NCBI GenBank assembly: GCA_013202635.1
Contig: JABMRO010000343.1
Location: 1 to 10,063 of the forward strand
Length of the DNA stretch: 10,063 bases
Origin: Planctomycetota bacterium
Lineage (GTDB): Bacteria; Planctomycetota; Phycisphaerae; Sedimentisphaerales; Anaerobacaceae
Reading direction: 5' to 3'
In this document: one piece after another, positions 1 through 8,388 of the stretch
Numbering within the stretch: the first letter of the stretch is position 1
How the letters are laid out: every line of letters starts with the position of its first letter
The notes under the pieces: model-generated
What the model saw: only the letters and a program-made list of their open reading frames with translations
Told to the model about the DNA's origin: nothing
Databases searched by the model: none
Translations under genes and position numbers: made by a program

Positions 1-1884
1 AAGCAGGGCTGGCCTGCGGATTGGGTTCATGGCAAACCTACTGAAATAGAGCACATAGGAGACTGGACAATTTTGCGGGGCAAGCTCGAAACCTCGGCGG
101 GCACATGGCGGATTTCAGATTCGTATCGGCCCGAGGGCGGCGTTGTTAAGTGTGTCCGCAGGTTCATCTGGGAAGGAAAAGATACGGCCAAATTAGTTAC
201 TCTATCTGTTCGTTTTCAATGCCGCGGTAAAGGTTCAGGTGCTCTGCTGCCCGGCATACTGTATCATGGAAATCCGTCCGGTGCAAAGAGTGGCCGAGTA
301 CCTGTTTACTCAGGCGAAACCGGGGAAGAAGCCATTTTTGAGGAACATCGTTTTCCTATGCCATATGCCAGCTTAGAATGGAAAGGCAATAATGGCATGA
401 AAGGTGCGGCCTTGCATTCTCTGCCTTCGCCTGTGCCATACGGCAACTTACAGGACCAATGGTGGTCGTTGGGACTGATTGCACAAGAGCATGGAACTGA
501 ACTGGTTCTTCTGTCCGGGCCCTGTGCCTCCAATGGCAAACGAAGTGTTATTAAGGCTTCTCAGCGTGGCTTTATCCCGTATGATAATGCTTATATTAAT
601 GTGCCGCCGGGAGCAATTATTGAAAAAACATTCTATCTGGAGGCCTATCCGGTCGCTGAAAAAGGCTCCGGATTTCAACGCCCCACAAAAACATCTTAGG
701 ATATTTTCTCTCCGTATTCTCTTGAAGGATTGCCCTCATTTAAGGAAATCATCAAGGCAAAGTACCGCCTTGCCAAAACACGATGGCACGAAGAAGGGGA
801 CATTGCGGGTTTTAACAAATATCCCGACCGCAATTAATTCGTATTCGGCTGGTGCGGCCAAACCGCAGCTCCCGGATATGCCTTGCAGGTACTGGATGAA
901 GAACTCGGTGATTCAAAAGCATCCCAGATGGCAAAAAAATCTCTTGATTTCCTTTCCGGAGCAGAGTTTTACGATCAGGGTTTTTATACCTGGTACGATT
1001 ACGAAAAACGACAGTGGGTTCGGCGCAATCGGCCCGAGCTGCTTTCTCAGGGTCAGGCCATGTTGAATTTTGCCAATGCGATTCGTGTCGGCAGAACAAA
1101 AGGATTGGATGTCTCCCGCTGGGAACGTTTCCTGCGCAAAGCTTGTGATTTTCACGCAAAGAGAATTCTGTTGGATGATTGGAAACCGCTGTCAACGAAT
1201 CAGGCATTTTTTATCGCTCCGCTTTGCAAAGCTTATCGGTTATTCGGTTCTGATACTTATCGCCGGGCCGCGGTTAAAGCCGGCAACGTCTATGCGTCGA
1301 GGCATCTGAGTATGGATGAGCCGTACTGGGGCGGTACTCTTGATGCCAGTTGCGAAGATAAAGAGGGCGCCTTTGCCGCTCTACAGGGATTTTTGGCGCT
1401 CTATGAGCTGACAAATAACCGCAAATACCTCGAATGGGCCGAACACGCCTGTGATGTTGTTTTGACTTATGTGATGGTTATGGATATAGACCTTCCGGCA
1501 GGCCGTCTCCGCGACAACGGTTTTAAAACCAGGGGCTGGACGGCCGTATCCGTTCAAAACATGCACATTGATGTCTTCGGTGTTCTTATTACACCGGATA
1601 TCTATCGATTAGGACAGCTTCTGGACAGGGAAGAATTAAAAAAACTTGCAATCTTAATGTACCGTAGTTGCGGCCAGCTTATCGACCCTTATGGAAGCCA
1701 GGGCGAACAGCCGCATCATACGAATTATGCACAGCACGGAAAATTCAGGCAGCGTCTTAGTCGTAATGATATTTCCGGCATTCGCGGTAATTATGTTGAA
1801 GAATGGACGGTATTCTGGATTACCGCGCACTTTTTGAATGCAGGCGCGCAATTCAAGGAGCTTGGCGTACAAATCCGGGATTAA
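1..1884 (+). pseudogene. Interrupted glycosidase/lyase-like (alpha/alpha barrel) protein, 5'-partial, two in-frame stops
   Basis: Frame 1 is open from the first base, so the true start lies upstream. It reads as one protein to TAA 1882-1884 (about 625 residues) except for TAG at 697-699 and TAA at 835-837. All three pieces share the same frame. The 45 codons between the stops (DIFSPYSLEG...FNKYPDRN) and the sequence after them (FVFGWCGQTAAPGYALQVLD) look like normal protein. The first ~230 residues are beta-rich. The rest is helical, with repeated aromatic/acidic helix motifs (GFYTWYDYEKRQW, YWGGTLDASCEDKEGAFAAL, FLALYELTNNRKYLEWAEHA) that resemble six-hairpin glycosidases and polysaccharide lyases. 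No exact family was recognised. No Shine-Dalgarno precedes the first in-frame ATG after the stops (928), so separate genes are unlikely. TAA and TAG are ordinary terminators in the neighbours, which argues against a changed genetic code. Assembly error or stop readthrough remain possible. Confidence 0.7.
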
Positions 1885-1942
1885 AACCTTGTTAAGATTA
1901 AAATAAAGCTTTTTACATAGCTGTTTCAATATCAGAAAGGTA

Positions 1943-1973
1943 TTGCAATAATTTTAAATTTTGATACTATAAT
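1943..1973 (+). promoter_or_regulatory. Candidate sigma70-type promoter for the oxidoreductase operon
   Basis: A perfect TATAAT lies at 1968-1973. TTGCAA at 1943-1948 is a 4/6 match to the -35 consensus. The 19-base spacer is longer than the ideal 17, so the -35 is the weak part. Transcription would start near 1980, giving a leader of about 65 bases. Confidence 0.35.
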
Positions 1974-2012
1974 CCGGTGAGGATGGGTCTTAAACTATGT
2001 TGTGTTATTATC

Positions 2013-2027
2013 TCAGTTCTCAACTGA
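2013..2027 (+). repeat. Inverted repeat in the leader of the oxidoreductase gene
   Basis: TCAGTT, a three-base spacer CTC, then AACTGA form a perfect 6-bp inverted repeat. With one mismatch the symmetry extends to TATCTCAGTT...AACTGATA (2009-2030, partly). It ends 8 bases before the Shine-Dalgarno, so it could be an operator downstream of the promoter or a small RNA hairpin near the ribosome site. Chance occurrence in AT-rich DNA is possible. Confidence 0.35.
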
Positions 2028-2046
2028 TATTAATTAGGAGAATATT

Positions 2047-3333
2047 ATGAACAAAGAAGGCAGAATAACTCGAAGGAGCTTTTTGAAAGGAACTGCAGTT
2101 GCCGCAGGCACAACCGTGGTTTTTCCGGCAATAGTTCCCTCATCAGTTTTTGGTGCATACTCACCGAGCAACCGTATAGTTATGGGGGCAATCGGTGTCG
2201 GTTCGCAGGGATCCGGTGATATGCGGGGTTTCTTAAGCAAGGCGGAAGTGCAAATGGTGGCCGTTTGTGATGTTGACAAGAGCCATCGAGATAACGCCAA
2301 GAAGATAGTGGACCAGAGATATCGCAACAGCGATTGCACTGCTTATCTTGATTTTCGCGAGTTGATTGGCCGCGGCGACCTCGATGCCGTGCAATTGGCG
2401 ATGCCAGACCAATGGCATGCCATCCCTGCTATAGCAGCGGCCAGGGCGGGGCTGGACATCCACGGCCAAAAACCGCTTGCCCGCTCCATCCGGGAAGGAC
2501 GTGCCATCTGCAACGCGGTCCATCGCTACGGACGGGTATGGCAGACCGGCAGCCAGCAGCGCTCCGACTGGAAATTCCGCCGGGCTTGTGAGCTTGTCCG
2601 CAACGGCCGCATCGGAAAAATCCTGAAGGTTGAAGTCGGCCTGCCAACCGGCGGCGCTACGGACGTCAAACCTGTTACGCAGGTTCCCGAAGGACTCGAT
2701 TGGAATTTCTGGCTTGGCCCTGCTCCTTATGTTCCATACCGGGGCGTGGTTCACTGGAACTGGAGATGGATTATGGATTACTCCGGCGGCCAGCTTACCG
2801 ACTGGGCGGGACACCATATTGATATTGCCCACTGGGGTATGGGCTGGGATTATACCGGGCCGGTGGAAATCGAGGGCAAAGGCAACTATCCCAACGAAGG
2901 TCTCTATAATGTTCCAACTGAGTATAAATTTACCTGCAAATATGCCGACGGTACGATAATGACCATCGCCAACAACCAGCAACTCACTCAGGGTGCCAAA
3001 TGGTACGGCGAGAAGGGTTGGATACATGTGAATCGTGGCGGCCTGAGTGCATCCAATGGAAAAATTCTGCGGGAGGAAATTGCCCCTAACGAAATAAAAC
3101 TCTACGAGAGCAGAGACCACAAACAGAACTTCCTCGACTGCGTAAAAAGCCGCAAGCTTACCATTTGCCCCGTGGAAGTCGGGCATCGCTCCATCAGTGT
3201 GGCTCTGCTCGGTGAAATTGCAATGCTCACCGGACGCAAAATTAAATGGGACCCCGAAAAAGAAGAAATCAAAGGTGACCCCGAAGCCGGCGCATTACTT
3301 GGCCGTCCCTACCGCGAGCCATGGGTTCTGTAA
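2047..3333 (+). CDS. Tat-exported Gfo/Idh/MocA family oxidoreductase
   Basis: This is a 428-residue NAD(P)-dependent sugar oxidoreductase of the Gfo/Idh/MocA type. AGGAG six bases upstream supports the ATG. Residues 8-14 (TRRSFLK) are a near-perfect twin-arginine motif, followed by a hydrophobic stretch to about residue 37, so export in folded form is expected. The Rossmann fold starts at residue 44, with G50-V-G52-S-Q-G55 as the dinucleotide loop and the acidic C74-D75-V-D77 turn after beta-2. The usual EKP motif reads Q141-K142-P143, keeping the presumed catalytic lysine but losing the glutamate. The substrate-domain motif at 247-263 (GGQLTDWAGHHIDIAHW) supplies D252, H256 and H257. The substrate is unknown. 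The 42-base gap to the downstream ThuA/DUF1080 gene suggests an operon and a 3-keto-glycoside role (inference). An exported enzyme of this kind probably holds its cofactor tightly, as Zymomonas glucose-fructose oxidoreductase does. Confidence 0.92.
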   Translation: MNKEGRITRRSFLKGTAVAAGTTVVFPAIVPSSVFGAYSPSNRIVMGAIGVGSQGSGDMRGFLSKAEVQMVAVCDVDKSHRDNAKKIVDQRYRNSDCTAYLDFRELIGRGDLDAVQLAMPDQWHAIPAIAAARAGLDIHGQKPLARSIREGRAICNAVHRYGRVWQTGSQQRSDWKFRRACELVRNGRIGKILKVEVGLPTGGATDVKPVTQVPEGLDWNFWLGPAPYVPYRGVVHWNWRWIMDYSGGQLTDWAGHHIDIAHWGMGWDYTGPVEIEGKGNYPNEGLYNVPTEYKFTCKYADGTIMTIANNQQLTQGAKWYGEKGWIHVNRGGLSASNGKILREEIAPNEIKLYESRDHKQNFLDCVKSRKLTICPVEVGHRSISVALLGEIAMLTGRKIKWDPEKEEIKGDPEAGALLGRPYREPWVL

Positions 3334-3362
3334 AAGAAATTCAGTATAGAAATGCAAGACAT

Positions 3363-3368
3363 AAGGAG
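3363..3368 (+). promoter_or_regulatory. Shine-Dalgarno that fixes the start of the fusion gene at 3376
   Basis: AAGGAG lies seven bases before ATG 3376. An in-frame ATG at 3352 would put this site inside the coding region and add eight residues (MQDIRSNI) in front of an otherwise standard signal peptide. The 3376 start is therefore preferred. Confidence 0.85.
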
Positions 3369-3375
3369 TAACATA

Positions 3376-6300
3376 ATGAAACGTTTCGTAACGCTTTTAC
3401 TTATATCCGCCATAGCTTATATTTCTCTGCCGGCTTTGTCACTTGCGGTGGAAGCGGACTGGGAGAACCTCTTTGACGGTAAAACCCTCAATGGCTGGGT
3501 CCAGCGTAACGGTAAGGCGAAGTACACTGTTCAGGACGGGATGATTGTCGGAACCACGGTCCTTAATACGCCCAACAGCTTTCTCTGCACCGAGAAAATG
3601 TACACCGATTTCATTCTGGAACTGGAGTTTCTCGTCGAACCCGGAATGAATTCCGGTATTCAGATTCGCAGCCACAGCTTCGAGCACTTTAAGAACAACC
3701 GCGTCCACGGCTATCAGGTTGAGATAGACCCCACGTCCCGGGCCTGGAGCGCAGGTATTTATGACGAGGCCCGCCGGGGCTGGTTATATAAGCTTGAGGA
3801 TAAGCCCAAAGCGCAAAAAGCATTCAGGCAAAACCAGTGGAATCACTATCGCATCGAGGCCATCGGCGATCGCGTACGAACCTGGATTAACGGTGTGCCC
3901 GCCGCCGACCTGAGAGATGATATGACCTCAACCGGCTTTATTGCCCTGCAGGTCCACGGCTCCAAACAGGCAGGTAAAAGTATAAAATGGCGAAATATCC
4001 GCATACAGGATATCAGCCGGGCTAACAAGAAAATTCTGAAGGCCCTGATAGTTGACGGCCAGAACAATCATGATTGGAAAAGAACAACGCCTGTTCTAAA
4101 GAGCTTGCTGGAAGATACCGGCCTGTTTTCAGTCGATGTGGCTACTTCGCCTGCTAAAGGTCAGTCGATGAATTTCTTCAGACCGATTTTTCCAAAGTAC
4201 GATGTTATTGTCGCAAACTATACCGGCGATGACTGGCCCAAACAAACTCAGGATGCACTGGTTGAATATATGGAAAACGGCGGCGGTTTGGTTATTTATC
4301 ATGCCGCGGACAACGCCTTTCCCAAGTGGAAAGAATGGAACGAAATGATAGCTATCGGCGGATGGGGCGGCCGAGATGAAAAGTCGGGCCCGATGGTTCG
4401 TTACCGGGACGGCAAAGTCGTTTTCGATAACTCTCCCGGTCGCGGGGGAACACACGGCCCACAGCACGAATTCCAGGTTGTCATGCGAGACCGTCTGCAC
4501 ACCATCACGGCGGGCCTTCCCGAAAAATGGATGCATGCGAAAGATGAACTCTACAGCAAGCTTCGAGGGCCTGCGAAGAATATGAAGGTTCTTGCAACCG
4601 CTTACGCCGACCCTGCTAAAAAAGGCACCGGCGAGCACGAGCCAGCCCTTTTCACCGTAAAGTACGGCAAAGGAAGAGTTTTCCATACTGTCCTCGGTCA
4701 TGGTCCCGAACAGCTACGCAGTGTCGGATTTATCGTAACCTTCCTGCGTGGTACCGAGTGGGCCGCTACCGGACGAGTAACTCAGGTGGAGGTGCCTGCG
4801 GACTTCCCAACAGCCGACAAGGTCAGCCTCCGAGCTACTCTCTCGGCGGATTATGATGCCGTAGAAGATTACGATTTTGGCAAGACCCGCCGGGCCCTTG
4901 CGGCTATCGAGGAGGAGATTAGAAATGTCCCGCCGCACTCGTTTCCACAGATCGAGGCAAGATTGCTTAAGGCTCTTCAATCATCCAAAACAACCTTCGC
5001 CGGAAAGCAGTTTGTCTGTCGGATGCTGCGTCGTGTCGGCTCGGCCAAATCCGTTCCTGCTCTGTCAAAGCTGCTTAGCGACAGGGAACTTTCCCATATG
5101 GCACGGTTTGCTTTGCAGTATATGGCTGCTCCCGAAGCCGGCGACGCTCTGCGCCAGGCGCTTACAAGATTAGAGGGTAATCGCAAAATCGGCGTCATCG
5201 GTTCAATAGGCCAGCGCGGCGACCGTAAAGCCGTACCAGAACTCGCAAAGCTTATAACCGGCGGCAATCCGGATATTGCTCGTGCTGCTATTGAAGCTTT
5301 GGGAAGAATTGGGGGCGCACAAGCGGCTCGCACACTGGCAGATATTCGAGTACCGGCAAGTCTCAAGGCCGCTTATGACAATGCCTATTTGATGTGTGCT
5401 GATAAAATGCTCGCTGAAGGACAGAGGGGTGAAGCTGTGGCAATCTATCGCAGAATGATTGCACCGGCCAACAGTACCTGGATTCGAATCGCTGCCTATA
5501 AAGGTCTCGTCCGGGCCGAAAAAGATAAAGCGGTACCTCATGTGCTGGCTCTTCTCAAAGATAGAGACCTTGACCTCCAGCGTGCCGCCGGAAAGTTTAT
5601 CACAGAAATGCCCGGTACCGCCATCACCGAAGCTCTTGCCGAACAACTACAGCAGCTCAGTGGCGACGCCCAGGTTGTACTACTAAGCGCCCTTGAAGCA
5701 CGTGACGATAAGGCCGCGGCACCTTACGTCGCAAAAGCTGTCGCGAGCAGAAACGGGCCTGTTCGCCTTACCGCTGTCAAAGCCCTTGCGGTTCTCGGTG
5801 GTTCTTCCAATGTAGAGCTGCTTGCCGGGGTATCCACCGCGGATGGCGAAACCGGCAAAGCTGCTATGGAAAGTCTCAGCCGAATCTCAGCTCCGGGTGT
5901 TGCTGACGTATTGATTGGCATCGCGCAAAGCAGTGCTCAGAACCAGGTTCGCATTAATGTGATTCAAACACTTATCAATCGCCGCCAGACTGAAGCAATT
6001 CCTGCTTTGTTCACAGTTGCCAAAGACAATAATAGAAATATTCGCCAGACGGTTTATAAGGCCCTGGGTGAATTGTCGGGGCAAAAAGAACTTCCCGATA
6101 TTGTTTCAATACTCCTTGCGGCTGAAAGTAATACAGACCGGGCAGGCATTGAGCGTGCGATGGTGACCACTGTCACCCGGCTCGAAGAGCCGGACGCCGC
6201 TCCTGTCATTACGGGCCTGGCCAATGCTGATGACGCCGCAAAGCCTCATCTTTTGGCCGTGCTTTCACGCATAGGAGGCCAACGGGCCCTCCAAGCCGTT

Positions 6301-7068
6301 CGCGATCAGTTGCTCAGTGGTAATGCCGAAATCAAAAAGGCTGCCATACGTTCCATGGCCGACTGGCCCGAAACGGCGCCGCTGGCAGACCTTATGGAGA
6401 TAGCTAAGTCACAGCGCGATTCGACCAACCAGGTTCTGGCACTTCGTGGTTATATAAAACTGCTTGGGATACCTGCCAACCGCAGCGCAACCGAGACTGT
6501 CCAATTGTTGGCTGATGCTATGTCTGTTGCGAGGCGTGTCGATGAGAAAAAAGCTGTACTTTCTGCCTTGTCCAAATATCCCTGTAAGCAGGCGTTAGCT
6601 CTTGCAGAAAGTTGGAAAACAATTCCTGGGCTTTCTGCTGAGGCAGAATTGGCCTTAAAGAAAATTAAAGAGGCGTTGTTGAGCAAAAATCTAAAAGCTA
6701 CAGCCTCACGCGACAATAGAAATGCGCGTCGAGCGCTGGACGGCAATCGCTCAAGCCGCTGGAGTACTGGCAGGGGGATGAAACCCGGCGATTGGTTTGT
6801 ATTAGACCTCGGCGTCGAAAGTACCATATCCGGCCTGACTCTCGATACAAGGAATTCGTCCAATGACTACCCACGCGGATATGAGGTCTATGTTTCTTTC
6901 GATGGCGGCAGTTGGGGCAAACCCATTGTGACAGGCAAAGGTACCAATCCGATCACCGAAATCAAGTTTGGAAAACCTGTACAAACCAGATTCGTTAAAA
7001 TCGTTCAGACCGGTTCGTCAGACAGTTGGAACTGGTCAATCCATGAGCTTAAGCTCGATTTACAATAG
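3376..7068 (+). CDS. Secreted DUF1080-ThuA-HEAT-F5/8C multidomain protein (3-keto-glycoside processing)
   Basis: This is a 1230-residue protein. Residues 1-24 are a Sec-type signal peptide (MKRF, then a hydrophobic core ending ALSLA). Residues ~28-213 match DUF1080, now called 3-keto-disaccharide hydrolase (ENLFDGKTLNGW, NSGIQIRS, GYQVEID, QWNHYRIEA, IKWRNIRI). Residues ~219-465 are a ThuA-like domain (KALIVDGQNNHDW, GGGLVIYHAADNAF with H309, GTGEHEPALFTVKYGKGR, HTVLGH at 437-442). Residues ~492-1095 are a long alpha-helical HEAT-type array, roughly 14-16 repeats. Residues 1106-1230 are an F5/8C (discoidin) domain (ALDGNRSSRWSTG, GDWFVLDLG, terminal WNWSIHELKLDL). ThuA and ThuB of rhizobia/Agrobacterium act in trehalose-to-3-ketotrehalose metabolism, and ThuB is a Gfo/Idh-type dehydrogenase. 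The upstream oxidoreductase fits as partner. The HEAT array may be a scaffold and the discoidin domain may bind glycan; both roles are inferred. The gene stops at TAG 7066-7068. Confidence 0.9.
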   Translation: MKRFVTLLLISAIAYISLPALSLAVEADWENLFDGKTLNGWVQRNGKAKYTVQDGMIVGTTVLNTPNSFLCTEKMYTDFILELEFLVEPGMNSGIQIRSHSFEHFKNNRVHGYQVEIDPTSRAWSAGIYDEARRGWLYKLEDKPKAQKAFRQNQWNHYRIEAIGDRVRTWINGVPAADLRDDMTSTGFIALQVHGSKQAGKSIKWRNIRIQDISRANKKILKALIVDGQNNHDWKRTTPVLKSLLEDTGLFSVDVATSPAKGQSMNFFRPIFPKYDVIVANYTGDDWPKQTQDALVEYMENGGGLVIYHAADNAFPKWKEWNEMIAIGGWGGRDEKSGPMVRYRDGKVVFDNSPGRGGTHGPQHEFQVVMRDRLHTITAGLPEKWMHAKDELYSKLRGPAKNMKVLATAYADPAKKGTGEHEPALFTVKYGKGRVFHTVLGHGPEQLRSVGFIVTFLRGTEWAATGRVTQVEVPADFPTADKVSLRATLSADYDAVEDYDFGKTRRALAAIEEEIRNVPPHSFPQIEARLLKALQSSKTTFAGKQFVCRMLRRVGSAKSVPALSKLLSDRELSHMARFALQYMAAPEAGDALRQALTRLEGNRKIGVIGSIGQRGDRKAVPELAKLITGGNPDIARAAIEALGRIGGAQAARTLADIRVPASLKAAYDNAYLMCADKMLAEGQRGEAVAIYRRMIAPANSTWIRIAAYKGLVRAEKDKAVPHVLALLKDRDLDLQRAAGKFITEMPGTAITEALAEQLQQLSGDAQVVLLSALEARDDKAAAPYVAKAVASRNGPVRLTAVKALAVLGGSSNVELLAGVSTADGETGKAAMESLSRISAPGVADVLIGIAQSSAQNQVRINVIQTLINRRQTEAIPALFTVAKDNNRNIRQTVYKALGELSGQKELPDIVSILLAAESNTDRAGIERAMVTTVTRLEEPDAAPVITGLANADDAAKPHLLAVLSRIGGQRALQAVRDQLLSGNAEIKKAAIRSMADWPETAPLADLMEIAKSQRDSTNQVLALRGYIKLLGIPANRSATETVQLLADAMSVARRVDEKKAVLSALSKYPCKQALALAESWKTIPGLSAEAELALKKIKEALLSKNLKATASRDNRNARRALDGNRSSRWSTGRGMKPGDWFVLDLGVESTISGLTLDTRNSSNDYPRGYEVYVSFDGGSWGKPIVTGKGTNPITEIKFGKPVQTRFVKIVQTGSSDSWNWSIHELKLDLQ

Positions 7069-7119
7069 GCTGCGCCGTTGAGTATCCTCAAGGAAACCCA
7101 ATATTTGGTCTTCGAATTT

Positions 7120-7145
7120 CAGGGGCGATTCTCGAATCGCCCCTG
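7120..7145. terminator. Hairpin between convergent genes, probable shared terminator
   Basis: CAGGGGCGATT pairs perfectly with AATCGCCCCTG around a CTCG loop, giving an 11-bp GC-rich stem. It lies 51 bases after the fusion-gene stop and directly abuts the ltaE stop codon (complement of 7146-7148). The following U tract is poor on both strands (TTAAAGTTCTT on +), so termination efficiency is uncertain. Confidence 0.65.
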
Positions 7146-8186
7146 TTAAAGTTCTTCCATTATCTCGCCTAAAGTCGTTAGTGTAAAATCGATATCCTCG
7201 GCGCTGATGCCGTAATGAGTTACCGCCCTGAAGCGGGATGGCCCTAATAGCAGTATTTTAATTCCTTTATCACCGAGTTGGTTTAAAAGTTCCTCCGCCT
7301 TGATTTGTCGGCTTACAATGTCGAAATAAACAATATTTGTTTGTACCATTTCCGGTTCAATAGACAAATCCGGGATTCGAGCGATACCCTGAGCCAGATG
7401 CTGAGCGTTTGCATGGTCATCTGCTATTCTATCCACCATCTCATCAAGAGCTGTTATACCTGTGGCGGCGATAATGCCGCATTGCCGCATACCGCCTCCA
7501 AGGATCTTTCGGCTTCGCCTCGCCTCAGTAACGAACTCTTTTGAGCCGCAGATTACAGAGCCGACGGGTGCCGAAAGCCCCTTAGAAAGGCAAAAGCTGA
7601 CTGAGTCTGCATAACAAGTCAGCTCCTTTACGTCCACCTGCAAAGCCACAGCGGCATTAAATATCCGGGCGCCGTCGAGGTGTACCATTAGTCCCCGGTT
7701 TTTTGCCAGTTCCGCTACCGCTTTCATATACTCGAGTGTAAGAGCAGCGCCGCTGCAGCGATTGTGGGTATTTTCCAGACATATCAGCCGGGTTCGTGGA
7801 AAGTGCACGTTATCACCGCGAATAGCCGCCTCGATTTCCTCCAGCCGCATTGTTCCGTCGGGCTGATTGACAATTGTGTGGGGGTGTATCCCGCCCAGGG
7901 CCGACATTCCACCGGCTTCATAAAGAAAAGTGTGCGACCGGTCGCCAAGAATGACCTCTTCGGCGCGTCTGCAATGGGTAAGTACGCATACCAGATTTCC
8001 CATTGTGCCGCTAACGACCAGCATCGCCGCTTCTTTTCCCATACGTTCGGCGGCCATCTTTTCAAGACGTATAGTTGTCGGGTCTTCACCGAATACATCA
8101 TCACCCAGCTCGGCGCTGTAAATAGCTTCTCGCATCGCCGGCGTCGGCAAAGTAACAGTGTCACTGCGTAAATCAATCGTTTTCAC
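7146..8186 (-). CDS. ltaE: Low-specificity L-threonine aldolase
   Basis: This is a 346-residue cytoplasmic PLP enzyme (fold type I) that splits L-threonine/L-allo-threonine into glycine and acetaldehyde. It aligns along its full length with E. coli LtaE: IDLRSDTVT at the start, GDDVFGEDP at 28-36, H85 in the cofactor-stacking position, LENTHN at 137-142, HLDGARIFNA at 169-178, LSKGLSAPVGS with PLP lysine K202, GGGMRQ at 230-235 and the late FRAVTH with R320. The start is GTG, supported by GGGAG seven bases upstream and by the family N terminus beginning right after it. The stop is TAA. The gene is convergent with the fusion gene and divergent from the sulfatase. No functional link to the glycan genes is apparent, so it is probably a housekeeping gene of glycine/threonine metabolism. 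Confidence 0.96.
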   Translation of the reverse strand: MKTIDLRSDTVTLPTPAMREAIYSAELGDDVFGEDPTTIRLEKMAAERMGKEAAMLVVSGTMGNLVCVLTHCRRAEEVILGDRSHTFLYEAGGMSALGGIHPHTIVNQPDGTMRLEEIEAAIRGDNVHFPRTRLICLENTHNRCSGAALTLEYMKAVAELAKNRGLMVHLDGARIFNAAVALQVDVKELTCYADSVSFCLSKGLSAPVGSVICGSKEFVTEARRSRKILGGGMRQCGIIAATGITALDEMVDRIADDHANAQHLAQGIARIPDLSIEPEMVQTNIVYFDIVSRQIKAEELLNQLGDKGIKILLLGPSRFRAVTHYGISAEDIDFTLTTLGEIMEEL

Positions 8187-8193
8187 CTGCTGT

Positions 8194-8198
8194 CTCCC
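8194..8198 (-). promoter_or_regulatory. Shine-Dalgarno supporting the GTG start of ltaE
   Basis: On the minus strand GGGAG precedes the GTG at 8186-8184 by seven bases. It decides for this non-ATG start, which yields the family-typical MKTIDLRSDTVT N terminus. Confidence 0.75.
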
Positions 8199-8388
8199 GG
8201 ATATAAGTATTAAAAGTGATATTTCTCATTAAATTCTTATAGTTATGACAACGGCCTTTTTCTGTCGCTACAATATCAAATTTGCCTGACAAATAAAGTT
8301 ATTTTGCAGGTTTTTTACTAGTTCATCCGGAGGTATCTCCCAAAGCAGCTATTAATTTCTTCCAAATCCATCACTACCGGAAAAGCTC

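Larger units (their letters stand above)
1885..2046 (+). other. AT-rich intergenic leader before the oxidoreductase gene
   Basis: These 162 bases hold no gene. They contain a consensus -10 hexamer, an inverted repeat and the Shine-Dalgarno AGGAG at 2036-2040, six bases before the ATG at 2047. No convincing terminator follows the interrupted gene: AAAGCTTT near 1906-1913 is palindromic but has no loop. Confidence 0.6.

Noticed and set aside
697..837. Reassigned or pyrrolysine/selenocysteine-type stop codons in the first gene
   Set aside because: One stop is TAG and the other TAA, both are used as real terminators in adjacent genes, and neither is TGA. No recoding element was recognised.
479..1066. 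195-codon + strand open frame crossing both stops of the first gene
   Set aside because: It could suggest a frame switch, but its protein is rich in unlikely residue runs. Frame 1 stays protein-like throughout and resumes in the same frame, so no frameshift is needed.
1903..1916. Terminator after the first gene (TAAAGCTTTTTA)
   Set aside because: The palindrome has no loop and no stable GC stem, so it is not a credible intrinsic terminator.
2233..3186. Long open frame (317 codons) on the minus strand inside the oxidoreductase gene
   Set aside because: It lies wholly antisense to a gene with clear family motifs, and its protein has no recognisable motif or ribosome site. It is a codon-bias shadow.
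3352..3375. Upstream in-frame ATG as start of the fusion protein
   Set aside because: The ribosome site AAGGAG lies after it and points to ATG 3376, which gives a normal signal peptide.
4129..4701. 190-codon minus-strand open frame opposite the ThuA region
   Set aside because: The sense strand carries conserved ThuA motifs. The antisense product is low-plausibility sequence without a start signal.
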